Part shown: positions 14,307 through 14,695 of the stretch, piece after piece
Layout: each line of letters begins with the position of its first letter
Numbering within the stretch: the stretch's first letter is position 1
NCBI GenBank assembly: GCA_017420455.1
Contig: JAFOJB010000051.1
Location: forward strand, 1 to 14,695
Reading direction: 5' to 3'
DNA length: 14,695 bases
Source: Blautia sp.
GTDB taxonomy: Bacteria; Bacillota; Clostridia; Lachnospirales; Lachnospiraceae
Program-made: the position numbers and the translations under genes
Notes under the pieces: generated by a model
What the model was told of the DNA's origin: nothing
What the model saw: the letters and a program-made list of their open reading frames with translations, nothing else
Database searches by the model: none

Positions 14307-14315
14307 AAAAAAGGG

Positions 14316-14695
14316 ATGAAATACCGGATCCTGGAAGAAAGCAGAAGAAGAATCCGCATTCATCTGTATGCCGGCAAGCTTGATGAAGCGCAGGCGGAAA
14401 TTCTGGAATATGCCTTTTCCGGGATTCCCGGGGTGAAAAAGGTGACCGTCTACAGAGCTACGGGAAACTGTGCGCTGGAGTACGATGGAAGAAGAGAGGC
14501 GGTGATCTCCCGGCTGGATGCTTTTCATTATCAGAATGTCAGAGTGTTTGCCAGGGAGACAGAGTCCCGCATTGACGAGGAAGAGATGACGAGAAGAAAG
14601 CTGTCTCCGCAGCTGAAGCGAAAGCTCCGGATCCGGGTTGCGCTGGAGACGGCGGCTGACATGATGCTGCCTGTGCCCATGCAGCTTGCATATCA
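14316..14695 (+). CDS. N-terminus of a second HMA-domain/P-type ATPase-like protein (partial, runs off right edge)
   Basis: The frame is open from ATG 14316 to the window end, giving 126 residues. It starts MKYRILEESRRRIRIHLYAG and matches the first ATPase block by block: RIL.ES.RR.R.H at the start, ILE..F.GIPG, TGNCALEYDG against TGNAAIRYEG, then a charged linker and LPVPM against LPLPL just before the first membrane region. It also lacks CxxC, and even the two loop cysteines of its neighbour. It is most likely a second P-type ATPase made by tandem duplication; an HMA-only protein cannot be excluded. AAGGAG (14297-14302) is 13 bases upstream, a long spacing, with AAGGG nearer. Confidence 0.8.
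   Translation, partial: MKYRILEESRRRIRIHLYAGKLDEAQAEILEYAFSGIPGVKKVTVYRATGNCALEYDGRREAVISRLDAFHYQNVRVFARETESRIDEEEMTRRKLSPQLKRKLRIRVALETAADMMLPVPMQLAY

Noticed and set aside
11999-14359. 786-codon open frame on the minus strand opposite the P-type ATPase
   Set aside because: It lies antisense to a gene with all P-type ATPase motifs; the product is His/Arg/Pro-rich with no recognisable domain, a by-product of codon bias.
1-14695. CRISPR arrays, tRNA/rRNA genes, transposases, toxin-antitoxin or phage-defence genes
   Set aside because: None seen on either strand; the genes are metabolic, membrane or transport functions, and the repeats found are either single palindromes or in-frame coding repeats.

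Overview
The window looks like chromosomal DNA of a Bacillota (Firmicutes) bacterium, most likely a gut Lachnospiraceae. This is inferred from strong GGAGG ribosome-binding sites, near-consensus sigma-A promoters, a tandem glycine riboswitch ahead of a gcv operon with a split P-protein, a TTG start codon, and a DUF6110-type protein next to a P-type ATPase. No database search was possible. There are no rRNA or tRNA genes, no CRISPR array, and no recognisable transposase or integrase.

Layout. (1) 1-2180: the 3' end of an unrecognised + strand gene faces two minus-strand genes across a 28-bp perfect palindrome that probably acts as a bidirectional terminator. The minus-strand genes are a DEDDh exonuclease-domain protein with a C-terminal zinc-ribbon-like segment, and a PlsC-type acyltransferase. 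Each has its own promoter and a nearby dyad that could be an operator.

(2) 2248-9942: a glycine-controlled operon. A sigma-A promoter leads into a tandem glycine riboswitch with a leader-linker kink-turn and a terminator overlapping the 3' strand of P1. A GC-rich stretch of hairpins follows, and then gcvT-gcvH-gcvPA-gcvPB-lplA-lpdA. These genes supply all four proteins of the glycine cleavage system (T, H, two-subunit P, L) plus the ligase that can lipoylate H from scavenged lipoate. PA/PB and PB/lplA overlap, which suggests translational coupling. Both lplA and lpdA carry low-complexity, internally repeated insertions in loops, which is unusual for such conserved enzymes. A hairpin terminator closes the operon.

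(3) 9996-11424: a single AAA+ ATPase of the DUF815 type with its own promoter.

(4) 11425-11765: about 340 bases with no convincing gene. The first half can fold into several short hairpins and also holds small competing ORFs. The second half has a promoter-like element with a dyad in its spacer.

(5) 11766-14695: a metal-transport-like operon. It has a small single-pass membrane protein (DUF6110 type), a P1B-like P-type ATPase with an atypical transmembrane motif (FCCALKLSMP in place of CPC), a possible 36-codon ORF, and the start of a second protein whose N-terminus is clearly paralogous to the ATPase. The small-membrane-protein/ATPase pairing resembles the mycobacterial PacL (DUF1490)/Ctp arrangement and is the most promising lead here.
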